A stretch of DNA of 64,000 nucleotides from Schauerella fraxinea (GCA_030849965.1 JAVDKL010000001.1:372001-436000); one strand, 5' to 3'; numbered from the stretch's first letter, positions 1-8,658 are shown. Numbers and translations are program-made. The notes: generated by a model from the letters alone, not told the origin.

Positions 1-2
1 AA

Positions 3-605
3 CTGGTGCTGGCCGTGTCGTTGCTCGGCGTCTCGTTACCCACTTTCCTGATCGGTATTCTGCTGATTCTGATTTTTTCGGTCGGATTGGGCTGGCTGCC
101 GAGTTATGGCCGCGGCGAAACCGTTTCCATTGGATGGTGGAGCACGGGTCTGCTCACCAAGAGCGGCTGGACCCATCTGATTTTGCCGGCGATCACGTTG
201 TCGTTGTTCCAGCTCACGTTGGTGCTGCGGTTGGTACGCTCCGAGATGCTTGAAGTGCTGCGCTCCGAGTACATCAAGTTTGCACGGGCGCGTGGGCTCA
301 AGCGCCGGGCGATTCATTTCGGCCATGCGTTGAAGAACACGCTGGTGCCGGTGATCACGATTACCGGTTTGCAGCTGGGTGGCATCATCGCCTTCGCCAT
401 CGTCACCGAAACCGTGTTTCAGTGGCCGGGCATGGGACTGCTGTTCATCCAGGCCGTGCAATTTGCCGATATCCCAGTGATGGCGGCCTATCTCTGTTTG
501 ATCGCATTGGTGTTCGTGGTGATCAATCTGATCGTCGATTTGTTGTATTTCGTAGTCGATCCTCGTCTTCGCATGAGTGTTTCGCGCGGCACGGGAGGTC
601 ATTGA
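3..605 (+). CDS. ABC transporter permease, dipeptide/oligopeptide type (5' truncated)
   Basis: This is the C-terminal ~200 residues of an inner-membrane permease of the DppB/OppB family, which forms half of the channel of a peptide or nickel importer. Several hydrophobic segments are visible, and the cytoplasmic coupling region reads EYIKFARARGLKRRAIHFGHALKN, written here as EYIKFARARGL followed by KRRAIHFGHALKN, the usual EAA loop. The protein ends VVDPRLR, typical for the family. The frame is open to the left edge, so the true start lies outside the window. The stop overlaps the next start by one base (TGATG), so it is cotranscribed with the second permease and two ATPases. The binding protein is not visible and probably lies upstream. 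Substrate cannot be told from sequence. Confidence 0.93.
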   Translation: MVLAVSLLGVSLPTFLIGILLILIFSVGLGWLPSYGRGETVSIGWWSTGLLTKSGWTHLILPAITLSLFQLTLVLRLVRSEMLEVLRSEYIKFARARGLKRRAIHFGHALKNTLVPVITITGLQLGGIIAFAIVTETVFQWPGMGLLFIQAVQFADIPVMAAYLCLIALVFVVINLIVDLLYFVVDPRLRMSVSRGTGGH

Positions 606-1519
606 TGAGTGCAACGTTAAAACGATGGTGGGACAGCGATCTCGCCTGGGCTTGGCGGCATTCGCCGGTGGCGGTCATCGCCAGCCTGATGCTCCTTCTG
701 TTTCTGGTCTGTTCGTTCGGCGCGGGATGGGTAGCGCCGCACAACCCCTTCGATCTCACCACGGTAGAGTTGCTCGACGCGCTCTTGCCGCCGGCGTGGT
801 CCGAGGGCGGCAGCGCCAATTACCCCCTGGGCACCGATAGCCAGGGCCGCGATCTGATGTCGGCGATCTTCTACGGCTCGCGCGTGTCGTTGTTGATCGG
901 TCTGGCCGCGGTCGTGATCTCGATGGTGGTGGGGATTGCCTTGGGTCTCCTGGCCGGTTACGTAGGCGGGCGCACCGATGCCTTCATCATGCGAATCGCC
1001 GATGTGCAACTGTCGTTTCCCGCCATCCTGATTGCGCTCTTGATCGACGGCGTCGCGCGGGCCGCGTTTCCGCCTGAGATGCACGAGAATATTGCGTTTC
1101 CGGTCTTGATCGGCGCGATTTCGCTGGCCGGCTGGCCGCAATATGCGCGTACGGTGCGCGGTTCGACGCTCGTCGAAAAAGGGCGTGAGTATGTGCAGGC
1201 CGCGCGGGTGATCGGCGTGTCGTCGCCGGTAATCATGTTCCAACATGTGCTGCCCAACGTCACCGGCCCCGTACTGGTACTGGCCACGGTTCACTTGGCC
1301 ACGGCCATCATTACCGAGGCCACCTTGTCATTTCTGGGGGTGGGCGTGCCGTCCACGTCGCCTTCTCTGGGCACCCTGATTCGTATCGGCAACGACTTCC
1401 TGTTCTCAGGCGAGTGGTGGATCACCATTTTCCCCGGGCTGGCGCTGGTATTGCTGGTGCTGTCGGTAAACCTGCTGGGCGACTGGCTGCGCGATGCGCT
1501 CAACCCCAGGCTTTCCTGA
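605..1519 (+). CDS. ABC transporter permease, DppC-type
   Basis: Second inner-membrane permease of the peptide-type importer, 304 residues, the normal length for DppC/OppC. It shows an N-terminal membrane segment near residues 20-42, the family motif LGTDSQGRDLMS near residues 77-88, and the coupling loop YVQAARVIGVSS near residues 197-208. The ATG at the TGATG junction with the preceding gene was chosen because it gives the family's usual N-terminus; the frame is open further upstream, but that part lies inside the preceding gene. It ends in another TGATG overlap with the first ATPase. The function as half-channel is known for the family; the transported compound is not inferable. Confidence 0.94.
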   Translation: MSATLKRWWDSDLAWAWRHSPVAVIASLMLLLFLVCSFGAGWVAPHNPFDLTTVELLDALLPPAWSEGGSANYPLGTDSQGRDLMSAIFYGSRVSLLIGLAAVVISMVVGIALGLLAGYVGGRTDAFIMRIADVQLSFPAILIALLIDGVARAAFPPEMHENIAFPVLIGAISLAGWPQYARTVRGSTLVEKGREYVQAARVIGVSSPVIMFQHVLPNVTGPVLVLATVHLATAIITEATLSFLGVGVPSTSPSLGTLIRIGNDFLFSGEWWITIFPGLALVLLVLSVNLLGDWLRDALNPRLS

Positions 1520-2499
1520 TGTCTATGGTTTCACTTCTAGAAGTCCGCAACTTATGCGTGGAGTTTCCCTCCCGCCGCGGCACGCTCAAAGCCCTGAACG
1601 ATGTGTCGTTTTCCATCTCCGCCGGCGAAGTGCTGGGGGTGGTGGGGGAGTCGGGCGCCGGTAAATCGCTTACGGGCGCTTCGATCATCGGCCTGCTCGA
1701 GCCGCCCGGGCGCATCGCCAGCGGCGAAATCCTGCTCGAAGGACGGCGCATCGATAATCTGCCCGATGAGGCCATGCGCCGTATCCGCGGCAAGGAAATC
1801 GGCGCGGTGTTTCAAGATCCGCTGACCTCGCTCAATCCGCTCTACACCGTTGGCCGCCAATTGGCCGAGACGATCGTCACGCATTTGCCGATGACGTGGA
1901 CGCAAGCGCGTCAGCGCGCGATCGATCTGTTGGCGTCGACCGGCATTCCGGCCGCACGCGAGCGCATCGATCACTATCCGCATCAGTTCTCGGGCGGGAT
2001 GCGGCAGCGCGTGGTGATCGCCTTGGCGCTCGCAGCCGAACCCAAACTGGTCGTGGCTGACGAGCCCACGACCGCGCTGGATGTGTCGATCCAGGCGCAG
2101 ATCATCGAACTGCTCAAGAAACTGTGCCGCGAGCACGGCGCCGCCGTGATGCTGATCACCCACGACATGGGCGTGATCGCCGAGACGGCCGATCGCGTAG
2201 CCGTGATGTACGCAGGGCGGGTGGTCGAGGTGGGACCGGTATCGGAGGTGATTCACGCGCCCAGTCATCCGTATACGGCGGGCTTGATGGGCTCGATTCC
2301 CACGTTGGACAGCCATGTGGAAAGGCTCGTGCAGATCGACGGCAGCATGCCGCGCCTCACCGCGATTCCGCCCGGCTGTGCCTTCAATCCGCGTTGTGTG
2401 AAGCGCATGCCGCGATGTACGCAAGCGCGGCCCGAACTCATGCCGGCGGGCGCCACGCGCGCCGCCTGCTGGTTACACGATAAAGCGGAGGCCGCATGA
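1519..2499 (+). CDS. ABC transporter ATP-binding protein, DppD/OppD-type
   Basis: First of two cytoplasmic ATPases energising the peptide-type importer, 326 residues. Walker A GESGAGKS lies near residue 43, the signature FSGGMRQR near residue 157, and Walker B VVADEPTTALD just after. The C-terminal oligopeptide-transporter extension contains the conserved cysteines of GCAFNPRCVKRMPRC, which in relatives bind an iron-sulfur cluster. The start ATG overlaps the permease stop by one base, and the stop overlaps the next ATPase start (ATGA). Peptide-type importers normally use two different ATPases, which fits this layout. Confidence 0.95.
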   Translation: MSMVSLLEVRNLCVEFPSRRGTLKALNDVSFSISAGEVLGVVGESGAGKSLTGASIIGLLEPPGRIASGEILLEGRRIDNLPDEAMRRIRGKEIGAVFQDPLTSLNPLYTVGRQLAETIVTHLPMTWTQARQRAIDLLASTGIPAARERIDHYPHQFSGGMRQRVVIALALAAEPKLVVADEPTTALDVSIQAQIIELLKKLCREHGAAVMLITHDMGVIAETADRVAVMYAGRVVEVGPVSEVIHAPSHPYTAGLMGSIPTLDSHVERLVQIDGSMPRLTAIPPGCAFNPRCVKRMPRCTQARPELMPAGATRAACWLHDKAEAA

Positions 2500-3557
2500 C
2501 GATGCCCATGCACGCCACATCCATCGATGTCTCGGGGCGTGTGACCCCCATGCACACGGCACGCGTGGCCGATCCGCTGGTCCGGGTCGAAGACGCCGCG
2601 CGTTGGTTCGATGTGTCGCCACCGTGGCTCGAGCGGGTGATCAGTCGCAAGCCGCGCGTCGATTTGCGTGCGGTGGACGGCGTCACCTTCGATATCGGGC
2701 GCGGCGAAACCTTCGCGCTGGTGGGTGAGTCCGGCTGCGGCAAATCGACCGTCGCGCGGATGCTGGTCGGCCTTTACGGGTTGACCCGCGGCCGTATCCT
2801 GTTTGAAGGGCAACCGCTGGATCGTATGACGCAGCCCGGTGGGAAGGCCATGCGTAGCCGCCTGCAGATGATTTTCCAGGATCCCTACGCAAGCTTGAAT
2901 CCACGCTGGCGGGTAGGGCGCATCATTGCCGAGCCGCTCAAGACCCACACGCAGATGACGCCGCGCGAGCGGATCGACCGCGTGTCCGAATTGCTCACAC
3001 AAGTGGGCCTCGATCCCGCGGATCAGCAACGTTTTCCGCATCAGTTCTCGGGTGGCCAACGGCAACGCATTTCCATCGCCCGCGCGTTGGCCGTGCAGCC
3101 GGAATTGCTCGTCTGCGATGAACCTACGTCCGCATTGGACGTATCGGTGCAGGCGCAGGTGCTCAATCTGATGAAGGATCTGCAACGCCGCCTGGGGCTG
3201 ACGTATCTCTTTATCTCGCACAACCTAGCGGTGGTGCATCACGTGGCCGATCGCGTGGGCGTCATGTATCTGGGGCGAATCGTCGAGGTGGCGCCGCGCG
3301 ACGCCTTGTTTGCGCAGCCGCGTCATCCGTATACCCGCATGCTGCTGGAAGCGATTCCGGATATGCATGGCAACGGCAAGGCGCGCACGCGGGTAGCCGG
3401 TGAAGTGCCCAATCCGCTCAATCCCCCGTCGGGCTGCACCTTCCATCCGCGCTGTCCGCACGCCAATACGCGGTGCAAAACGGAAGAGCCCAAGGCATTG
3501 GCGGCCGGTTTGAGCGTGGTCACCTGCCATGCCATCGAGGAAGGGCGGATCTCGTAG
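2496..3557 (+). CDS. ABC transporter ATP-binding protein, DppF/OppF-type
   Basis: Second ATPase of the importer, 353 residues. Walker A GESGCGKS lies near residue 76, the signature FSGGQRQR near residue 190, Walker B LVCDEPTSALD follows, and the family C-terminus GCTFHPRCPHANTRC is present. The first ~35 residues are an extra N-terminal stretch before the usual nucleotide-binding fold; a second in-frame ATG at about 2502 is possible, but the ATGA overlap with the previous stop favours 2496. It is the last gene of the operon. The following 179 bases hold no gene that I can support. Confidence 0.94.
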   Translation: MTMPMHATSIDVSGRVTPMHTARVADPLVRVEDAARWFDVSPPWLERVISRKPRVDLRAVDGVTFDIGRGETFALVGESGCGKSTVARMLVGLYGLTRGRILFEGQPLDRMTQPGGKAMRSRLQMIFQDPYASLNPRWRVGRIIAEPLKTHTQMTPRERIDRVSELLTQVGLDPADQQRFPHQFSGGQRQRISIARALAVQPELLVCDEPTSALDVSVQAQVLNLMKDLQRRLGLTYLFISHNLAVVHHVADRVGVMYLGRIVEVAPRDALFAQPRHPYTRMLLEAIPDMHGNGKARTRVAGEVPNPLNPPSGCTFHPRCPHANTRCKTEEPKALAAGLSVVTCHAIEEGRIS

Positions 3558-3736
3558 CCGCACCGTGCTGTGGGGCAATCGGATAACGGTCGTCTGAAAT
3601 GGCTGCGAAAGCGCCAAAACGTCGCATGGGAGCGACGTTTTGGGGCGAAGACCGGCGTGTCGAGGAGGGTAAGAATCGCGCATCCGACGGGATGCGATAT
3701 CCTCAGCGATTATGTAGCGGTACTTCAAGGAGCATT

Positions 3737-4006
3737 ATGCAGATCAGTTTTCGCGATTCCCACGCCTATCCCGGATGCGGTGTCCGCATCGGCGATTTAC
3801 CCGATGCTGTTGAAAGTTTGGCTGTAGAGGTCGCATTTTCCGACGGCACCGACGCGCCGGCACAGTGCACGGTGGTCGATGCGCAGCAGATCAAGCTGTG
3901 GATTGGCGCCCACACGACCAATTCGGGTAACGCGGTCAAACCGCGTGCGTGGCTGATCAAGCGTGAACCCGGCGCCCCGGTCTGGAAGGTCGCCTCCCGT
4001 ATCTGA
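3737..4006 (+). CDS. Small protein of unknown function
   Basis: An 89-residue protein without a signal peptide or clear membrane segment. The chosen ATG is preceded by AAGGAGC at a good distance, which is the main evidence that the frame is real. The sequence is mixed and soluble-looking, with two cysteines, a central Val/Ala-rich part and a basic C-terminus ending PVWKVASRI. I do not recognise the family. It stands alone between the peptide importer operon and mgtA (opposite strand, tail to tail), so context gives no function. A longer reading from 3599 is open but lacks a ribosome site. Confidence 0.6.
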   Translation: MQISFRDSHAYPGCGVRIGDLPDAVESLAVEVAFSDGTDAPAQCTVVDAQQIKLWIGAHTTNSGNAVKPRAWLIKREPGAPVWKVASRI

Positions 4007-4140
4007 CCGGATCCGGAATTCTGCAGTGCGGGCAAGACGCCGATCGCGTCGCGTCCGCGCGGCGGCAATGTCGCTGCCGCGCCATTGCTGCCGTATATCG
4101 GCCGGATCCGAACCGGCCCGACTCTACCGACTCTACCGAC

Positions 4141-4200
4141 CCGAACCAACCCGAACCAACCCGAACCGACCCGAATCGACCCGAATCGACCCGAGTCGGT
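4141..4200. repeat. Degenerate 10-base tandem repeat
   Basis: Six consecutive 10-base units (CCGAACCAAC twice, CCGAACCGAC, CCGAATCGAC twice, then CCGAGTCGGT) fill the gap between the convergent small gene and mgtA. They are preceded by two TCTACCGAC-like units. No coding function is visible. It is one of several short-period repeats in gene gaps of this window. Confidence 0.85.
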
Positions 4201-4255
4201 ACAGATCCGACGCTCGCAAGACGCGGTATCGGCCTCATCGCGTGATCCGCACCCT

Positions 4256-7162
4256 TTATTGCCAGCCGTAGCGGCGGCGATAAAAGACTTTCATGGCCTG
4301 CGTCAGCGCCATATACGCGATCAGGATCACCGGCAGGAACACAAAGTAGAGCGGCGGTAGCGCCTCCAGCTTGAAGTAACCCGCAAGCGGACCCATCGGC
4401 AAGAAGATCCCCACCGCCATGATCAGGCCGGTCATCACCAGCAAGGGCATCGACGCGCGGCTTTGAATGAACGGCAGCTTCGGCGTGCGAATCATGTGCA
4501 CGATCAGCGTTTGCGTCAGCAAGCCGACGACGAACCAACCCGACTGAAAGAGCGTTTGATGTTCGGGCGAGTTGGCCCCGAACACAAACCACATCATGGC
4601 GTACGTCAGGATGTCGAACACCGAACTGATCGGACCGAAGAACAGCATGAACCGGCCTACCTCGGCAGGTTGCCAGTGCTGGGGCTTTTTGAGCAGATCT
4701 TCGTCGACGTTGTCGAACGGAATGGCAATCTGCGACACATCGTAGAGCAGGTTCTGCACCAGAAGATGCATCGGCAGCATGGGCAGAAACGGGATGAAGG
4801 CACTCGCCACAAGCACCGAAAATACGTTGCCGAAGTTCGAGCTCGCGGTCATCTTGATGTACTTGAGCATGTTGGAGAACGTGCGCCGACCTTCGAGCAC
4901 GCCTTCCTCCAGGATCATCAAGCTCTTCTCGAGCAGGACGATATCGGCCGCTTCCTTGGCGATGTCGACGGCGGTATCCACCGAGATGCCGATGTCGGCC
5001 GTGCGCAGGGCGGGTGCGTCGTTGATGCCGTCGCCCATGAAGCCCACCACGTGGCCGTTGTTCTTCAAGGTCTGAACGATACGTTCCTTGTGCGCCGGCG
5101 TGAGTTTTGCAAAAACGGCGGTACGCTCCACGGCCACGGCCAGTGCCGCATCGTCGAGCGCGTCGACGTCGGGTCCCAGCAGAATGGCCGCGCGATCGAT
5201 CGTCATGCCCACATCGCGGCACACCTTTAACGTGACGAGCTCGTTGTCGCCCGTGAGCACTTTCACTGCCACGCCATGTTCGGCCAATGCGCGCAGCGCG
5301 GGCGCCGTGGTCTCCTTTGGGGGGTCCAGAAAGGCCACATAGCCCAGCAGCGTGAGATCGCGTTCGTCCGGCACGCCGTATGTGTGCTGTGTGGGCGGCA
5401 GTTCGCGCGCGGCCACGGCCACCACGCGCAAGCCCTCGGCATTGAGCGCACCGGTGACTGCGCGAATGCGGTCCAGGAGGGCCGGCGTCAACGCTTCGAC
5501 GGCGTCGCCATGGCGCACGTGGGTGCAGATGGCGAGAATCTCTTCCACGGCGCCTTTGGTGATGAGCTCGTGATGATCCTCTTGCTCGGCAACCACGACC
5601 GACATCCTGCGGCGCTGGAAGTCGAAGGGGATCTCATCCACTTTGCGATAGTTGCGTACTGGATTCAGGGTTTGATTGACTTCGACGTGTTCGAGCACAG
5701 CCACGTCCAGCAGGTTCTTCAAGCCGGTTTGGTAGTAGCTGTTGAGGTAAGCCATTTCAAGCACGGCATCAGATGGCATACCCCACACGTCCACATGCCG
5801 CGCAAGCGCAATCTTGTCTTGCGTCAACGTGCCGGTTTTATCCGTGCACAGCACATCCATCGCGCCAAAATTCTGAATGGCGTCCAGCCGCTTCACGATG
5901 ACTTTCTTGCGCGACAGCACCACCGCGCCCTTGGCCAGCGTCGAGGTCACGATCATCGGCAGCATTTCGGGCGTAAGTCCCACGGCAATGGAGAGCGCGA
6001 AGAGCAGGGCCTCCATCCAATCGCCTTTGGTAAAGCCGTTGATGAACAGCACGAGCGGTGCCATCACGAACATGAAGCGGATCAGCAGCCAGCTCACCTT
6101 GTTCACGCCGGTTTGAAACGCCGTGGGCGCGCGGTCGGTCGCGGTGACGCGAGTCGCCAGGGCGCCGAAGTAAGTGCGATTGCCCGTGCCCACCACCACG
6201 GCGCGCGCGGCGCCCGAGATGACGTTTGTGCCCATGAACACAATGTTGTCGAGATCGAGCGCGCTTGCGGCCGGGCGGCCATCGCGCAACACGGCGAATT
6301 TTTCCACCGGCATCGATTCGCCGGTCATGGCCGACTGACTGACGAACAGATCGCGGGCCGACAGGAGCCGGCAATCGGCGGGGATCATATCGCCCGCCGA
6401 CAGCAGCACGATATCGCCGGGCACCAATGCGCTGATCGGGAGTTCCGTGGCGTCCACGTCACGCAGCCGGCTAGCCGCTGCGCCGTTGATGGCGGGCATC
6501 GCCGCGCCATGCGCCGCGGCGATGGCGTCCCGGATGGATGCGGGTGCATCATGAAATGCGCCGGCTGCGGCGTCACCGTGCACTGCTTCACCAGGCGCAG
6601 CTTCACCAGGCACCGCTTCACCAGGCACCGCTTCACCCTGCGCGGCTCCCGCCCCACGCCGCAACACCGTGGCGGTGTTGCTCACCATCGCTTTCAGGGC
6701 ATCGGCGGCTTTATTGGAGCGGGCTTCCTGCCAGAAACGCAGCACCGTCGAGAGCACTACCATCGTGCCGATGACGAGGGTCGCTTTGTCGTCTTCGGTC
6801 ACGTACGAGACGAGCGCGAGCACGGTCAACAAGATGTTGAACGGGTTCTTGTAGCAGTGCCACAGATGCCGCCACCAGGTGAGGGGCTTTTCGTGTTCGA
6901 CGTCGTTGCTGCCCACGCTCGCACGGGTGAGATCCGCCTGCGCGGTGGTCATGCCGTCCGGACGTGTACCCAAGCGGTGCAGCACGTCATCAGCGGTGCT
7001 CATGGCGACTTGATTCAGCGCCGTTTCGAGCGGATTGGGCACCGCACGATCCACACCGGTGCGCGCGAGCGTATCCAGCAGCGCCACGCGCCGGAAGTGA
7101 CGGGAAATATGGCGGGAGTTCAGAAATCCCGCGAAGAAAGCTCTCATTTGGATAAAACGCAT
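4256..7162 (-). CDS. mgtA: Magnesium-importing P-type ATPase MgtA
   Basis: Inner-membrane P-type ATPase (class IIIB) for Mg2+ uptake, 968 residues; enterobacterial MgtA is about 900. Visible are the PFNILLTVLA first membrane region, TGES, the phosphorylation motif CTDKTGTLTQDK with the acceptor at Asp441, the hinge GDGINDAP, and the family C-terminus RRYGWQ. The ATG at 7162 was chosen because AAGGAGGA sits four bases upstream; the longer open frame lacks this. Compared with MgtA it carries about 60 extra residues near 170-230, between the N-terminal membrane part and the actuator domain, rich in Gly-Glu-Ala-Pro units. Upstream lies a 448-base structured leader, consistent with Mg-dependent control as known in other bacteria, though the mechanism here is unproven. 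Confidence 0.96.
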   Translation of the reverse strand: MRFIQMRAFFAGFLNSRHISRHFRRVALLDTLARTGVDRAVPNPLETALNQVAMSTADDVLHRLGTRPDGMTTAQADLTRASVGSNDVEHEKPLTWWRHLWHCYKNPFNILLTVLALVSYVTEDDKATLVIGTMVVLSTVLRFWQEARSNKAADALKAMVSNTATVLRRGAGAAQGEAVPGEAVPGEAAPGEAVHGDAAAGAFHDAPASIRDAIAAAHGAAMPAINGAAASRLRDVDATELPISALVPGDIVLLSAGDMIPADCRLLSARDLFVSQSAMTGESMPVEKFAVLRDGRPAASALDLDNIVFMGTNVISGAARAVVVGTGNRTYFGALATRVTATDRAPTAFQTGVNKVSWLLIRFMFVMAPLVLFINGFTKGDWMEALLFALSIAVGLTPEMLPMIVTSTLAKGAVVLSRKKVIVKRLDAIQNFGAMDVLCTDKTGTLTQDKIALARHVDVWGMPSDAVLEMAYLNSYYQTGLKNLLDVAVLEHVEVNQTLNPVRNYRKVDEIPFDFQRRRMSVVVAEQEDHHELITKGAVEEILAICTHVRHGDAVEALTPALLDRIRAVTGALNAEGLRVVAVAARELPPTQHTYGVPDERDLTLLGYVAFLDPPKETTAPALRALAEHGVAVKVLTGDNELVTLKVCRDVGMTIDRAAILLGPDVDALDDAALAVAVERTAVFAKLTPAHKERIVQTLKNNGHVVGFMGDGINDAPALRTADIGISVDTAVDIAKEAADIVLLEKSLMILEEGVLEGRRTFSNMLKYIKMTASSNFGNVFSVLVASAFIPFLPMLPMHLLVQNLLYDVSQIAIPFDNVDEDLLKKPQHWQPAEVGRFMLFFGPISSVFDILTYAMMWFVFGANSPEHQTLFQSGWFVVGLLTQTLIVHMIRTPKLPFIQSRASMPLLVMTGLIMAVGIFLPMGPLAGYFKLEALPPLYFVFLPVILIAYMALTQAMKVFYRRRYGWQ
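6581..6640 (-). repeat. 15-base tandem repeat inside mgtA
   Basis: Four in-frame 15-base units (for example CACCGCTTCACCAGG on the plus strand) encode repeated Gly-Glu-Ala-Val/Ala-Pro/His blocks in the extra cytoplasmic loop of MgtA. Unit number could change by slippage without breaking the frame. Confidence 0.85.
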
Positions 7163-7289
7163 GGCGTCCTCCTTGCATGCCGAAAAGGGCGAAGGCTGCG
7201 CGCGCGTACCGCCGGGCTGCTTACGCCCAAGATAAAAGGCGTGCGCAGTCCGACTCGCATGCCGGATAGGCGTGCGACATTCGTGGTGG

Positions 7290-7306
7290 GCGATCGTCGC
7301 GATCGC
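7290..7306 (-). promoter_or_regulatory. Second hairpin in mgtA leader
   Basis: GCGATCG, three-base loop, CGATCGC: a perfect 7-pair stem about 130 bases upstream of the mgtA start. It may form part of a folded leader; as DNA it is also a near-palindrome that a protein could bind. Confidence 0.4.
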
Positions 7307-7367
7307 GCACCGGGGAGTCCAAAGAGAAGGGGAGTGGCGCGTACTCGAATGAATACGCTTTCGATAG

Positions 7368-7397
7368 GCCGCTTCTCGCATTCAGCGAGACAGCGGC
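7368..7397 (-). promoter_or_regulatory. Strong hairpin in mgtA leader with an alternative partner
   Basis: On the mRNA strand GCCGCT-G-TCTCGC, loop TGAAT, GCGAGA-AGCGGC forms a 12-pair stem with one bulged base, about 206 bases before the start codon. A further copy of GCGAGA (mRNA strand, 7419-7414) lies upstream and could pair with the same TCTCGC arm, so two mutually exclusive folds are possible. No U-run follows, so it is not a plain terminator. Confidence 0.55.
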
Positions 7398-7470
7398 AGT
7401 GACCTGCGCGTTATCTCGCCTGAGGGGTGCCGGTCACATGAACCGGCCGTCTACTCTCACTCGAACAAGT

Positions 7471-7482
7471 ACCCACGTGGGT
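7471..7482. promoter_or_regulatory. 12-base perfect palindrome ACCCACGTGGGT
   Basis: A perfect palindrome in the gap between the LysR gene and mgtA, about 310 bases upstream of the mgtA start. It could be an operator for mgtA. A perfect 6-pair stem (GCCGGT/ACCGGC, 7429-7447) lies next to it. No regulator can be assigned. Confidence 0.4.
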
Positions 7483-7610
7483 CTCCGCAGTTGTCAAAAC
7501 GGATGCGAGTCTACTCCTGCTTTTTCTGCTTGGGAATCTCTTTTTGAGGGTAAACACCGAGTTTGAAAGCGGTTCGACAGCGCATGGAAAGAGGGGTGAA
7601 AGACTGCGCG

Positions 7611-8513
7611 CTAAAACACGAAATTGTCGAAGCGCTCGACCAGATGATCGACGAATGCGCGGGTTCTGGCTGAGAGATGTTGCTTGGTGGGAAAGACCGC
7701 CATGATGTCGGCGCGCGGTGCCGACCATTCGGGCAAGACCCGCACCAGACGACCTGAACGCAGATAGCGCGCGGCATCCCATTCGGAGCGCATCAGCACG
7801 CCCTGGCCTTCGAGCGCCCAGCCCAACGCCACGGCGCCGTCGTTGGTGCTCAACGGGCTGCGCAGCTTGACCGATTCCTGCTTGCCGTCATGGGTGAGGC
7901 GCCAGACGCCGACGGTATCGTCGTTTTCTCGAATCATGAGGCAGCGATGCGTCTGCAGATCAGCCGGTTTGGTGGGTGCACCGGCACGGGCGAGATACGC
8001 CGGCGCCGCGCACAGAATCCGTTCGTTGTTGGCAATCTTGCGCGCAGTCAATCGCTGGTCGGGCAGTTCGCCGATGCGCACGGCGACGTCGTAGCCTTGC
8101 TCGATCAGATTGAGCGGCCGATCGCTCAAGTGCAGCAGCACCTCCACCTCGGGATAACGCTGCGAAAACTGCGAGACCAGCGGTGCGATGTGTTCACGTC
8201 CAAATCCCAACGTGGCGTTCACACGCAACAGCCCGCGCGGCGAAAGCGTGGCGCCAGCCAGGCGTTGCTCCAGTTCTTTCAGATCGGCCAGTACGCGCGA
8301 ACCTTCGCGCAGAAACGCTTCGCCTTCGTCGGTGAGGCTCATGCGGCGAGTGGTGCGATTGATCAGGCGCACATTCAGACGCAGTTCCAACCCGGCCAGT
8401 CGTTTGGTCACCGTCGAGGGTGCCACGCCTTGTTCGCGGGCGGCTGCGGCCAGACTTCCGGCATGCGCCAGCTGAACGAAAAACTCCAGATCTGAAAGCG
8501 GATCCACGCGCAT
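7611..8513 (-). CDS. LysR-family transcriptional regulator
   Basis: A 300-residue DNA-binding regulator. The winged helix-turn-helix occupies about residues 1-60 (DLEFFVQLAHAGSLAAAARE, then VAPSTVTKRLAGLE), with the typical RTTRRMSLTDEG strand, and the C-terminal part is the periplasmic-binding-like effector domain. The ATG at 8513 gives the usual LysR N-terminus; 36 extra upstream codons are open but atypical. It is transcribed away from the Bug/LeuC/LeuD operon with a 145-base shared control region, the classical LysR arrangement, so it probably regulates that operon in response to its carboxylate substrate or product (inference). Confidence 0.93.
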   Translation of the reverse strand: MRVDPLSDLEFFVQLAHAGSLAAAAREQGVAPSTVTKRLAGLELRLNVRLINRTTRRMSLTDEGEAFLREGSRVLADLKELEQRLAGATLSPRGLLRVNATLGFGREHIAPLVSQFSQRYPEVEVLLHLSDRPLNLIEQGYDVAVRIGELPDQRLTARKIANNERILCAAPAYLARAGAPTKPADLQTHRCLMIRENDDTVGVWRLTHDGKQESVKLRSPLSTNDGAVALGWALEGQGVLMRSEWDAARYLRSGRLVRVLPEWSAPRADIMAVFPTKQHLSARTRAFVDHLVERFDNFVF

Positions 8514-8658
8514 GGCAACGACTCGGTTGTTTCCTTGCTGGAAATTATATCTTCGGCTGGCGACCATCGTTTCGCTATACGCAAGAGATAGAATCGTTTG
8601 CACCACGGCATTCAGGCGCAAGCCCCAAGAAAATGCCGATCACAACGAGGAGACAACA
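8514..8658. promoter_or_regulatory. Divergent control region, LysR / Bug-leuCD
   Basis: The 145 bases between the two divergent starts contain a direct repeat ATCGTTT spaced by about one to three helix turns and AT-rich tracts near TTATATC. No unambiguous T-N11-A LysR box could be singled out by eye. The right end carries AGGAGACAAC (8648-8657), the ribosome site of the Bug gene. Confidence 0.35.

Larger units (their letters stand above)
7163..7610 (-). promoter_or_regulatory. Long non-coding stretch upstream of mgtA, probable leader
   Basis: These 448 bases between the LysR stop and the mgtA start contain no gene that I can support. On the mgtA-sense strand they hold several stem-loops (listed separately) and a 12-base palindrome. 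In other bacteria mgtA is preceded by a regulatory leader (M-box, or a proline-rich leader peptide). I cannot match either consensus here and see no convincing leader peptide. A leader role is inference from length, position and structure. Confidence 0.5.

Noticed and set aside
4141-4200. CRISPR array
   Set aside because: Units are 10 bases, contiguous and degenerate, with no spacers and no cas genes nearby.
5276-7402. 708-codon open frame on the plus strand across mgtA
   Set aside because: It is antisense to a clear mgtA gene, is His/Arg/Gly-rich as expected from reversed GC-rich code, and has no ribosome site or recognised motif.
7163-7610. M-box riboswitch before mgtA
   Set aside because: I could not find the conserved M-box segments on either strand; only unspecific hairpins are supported.
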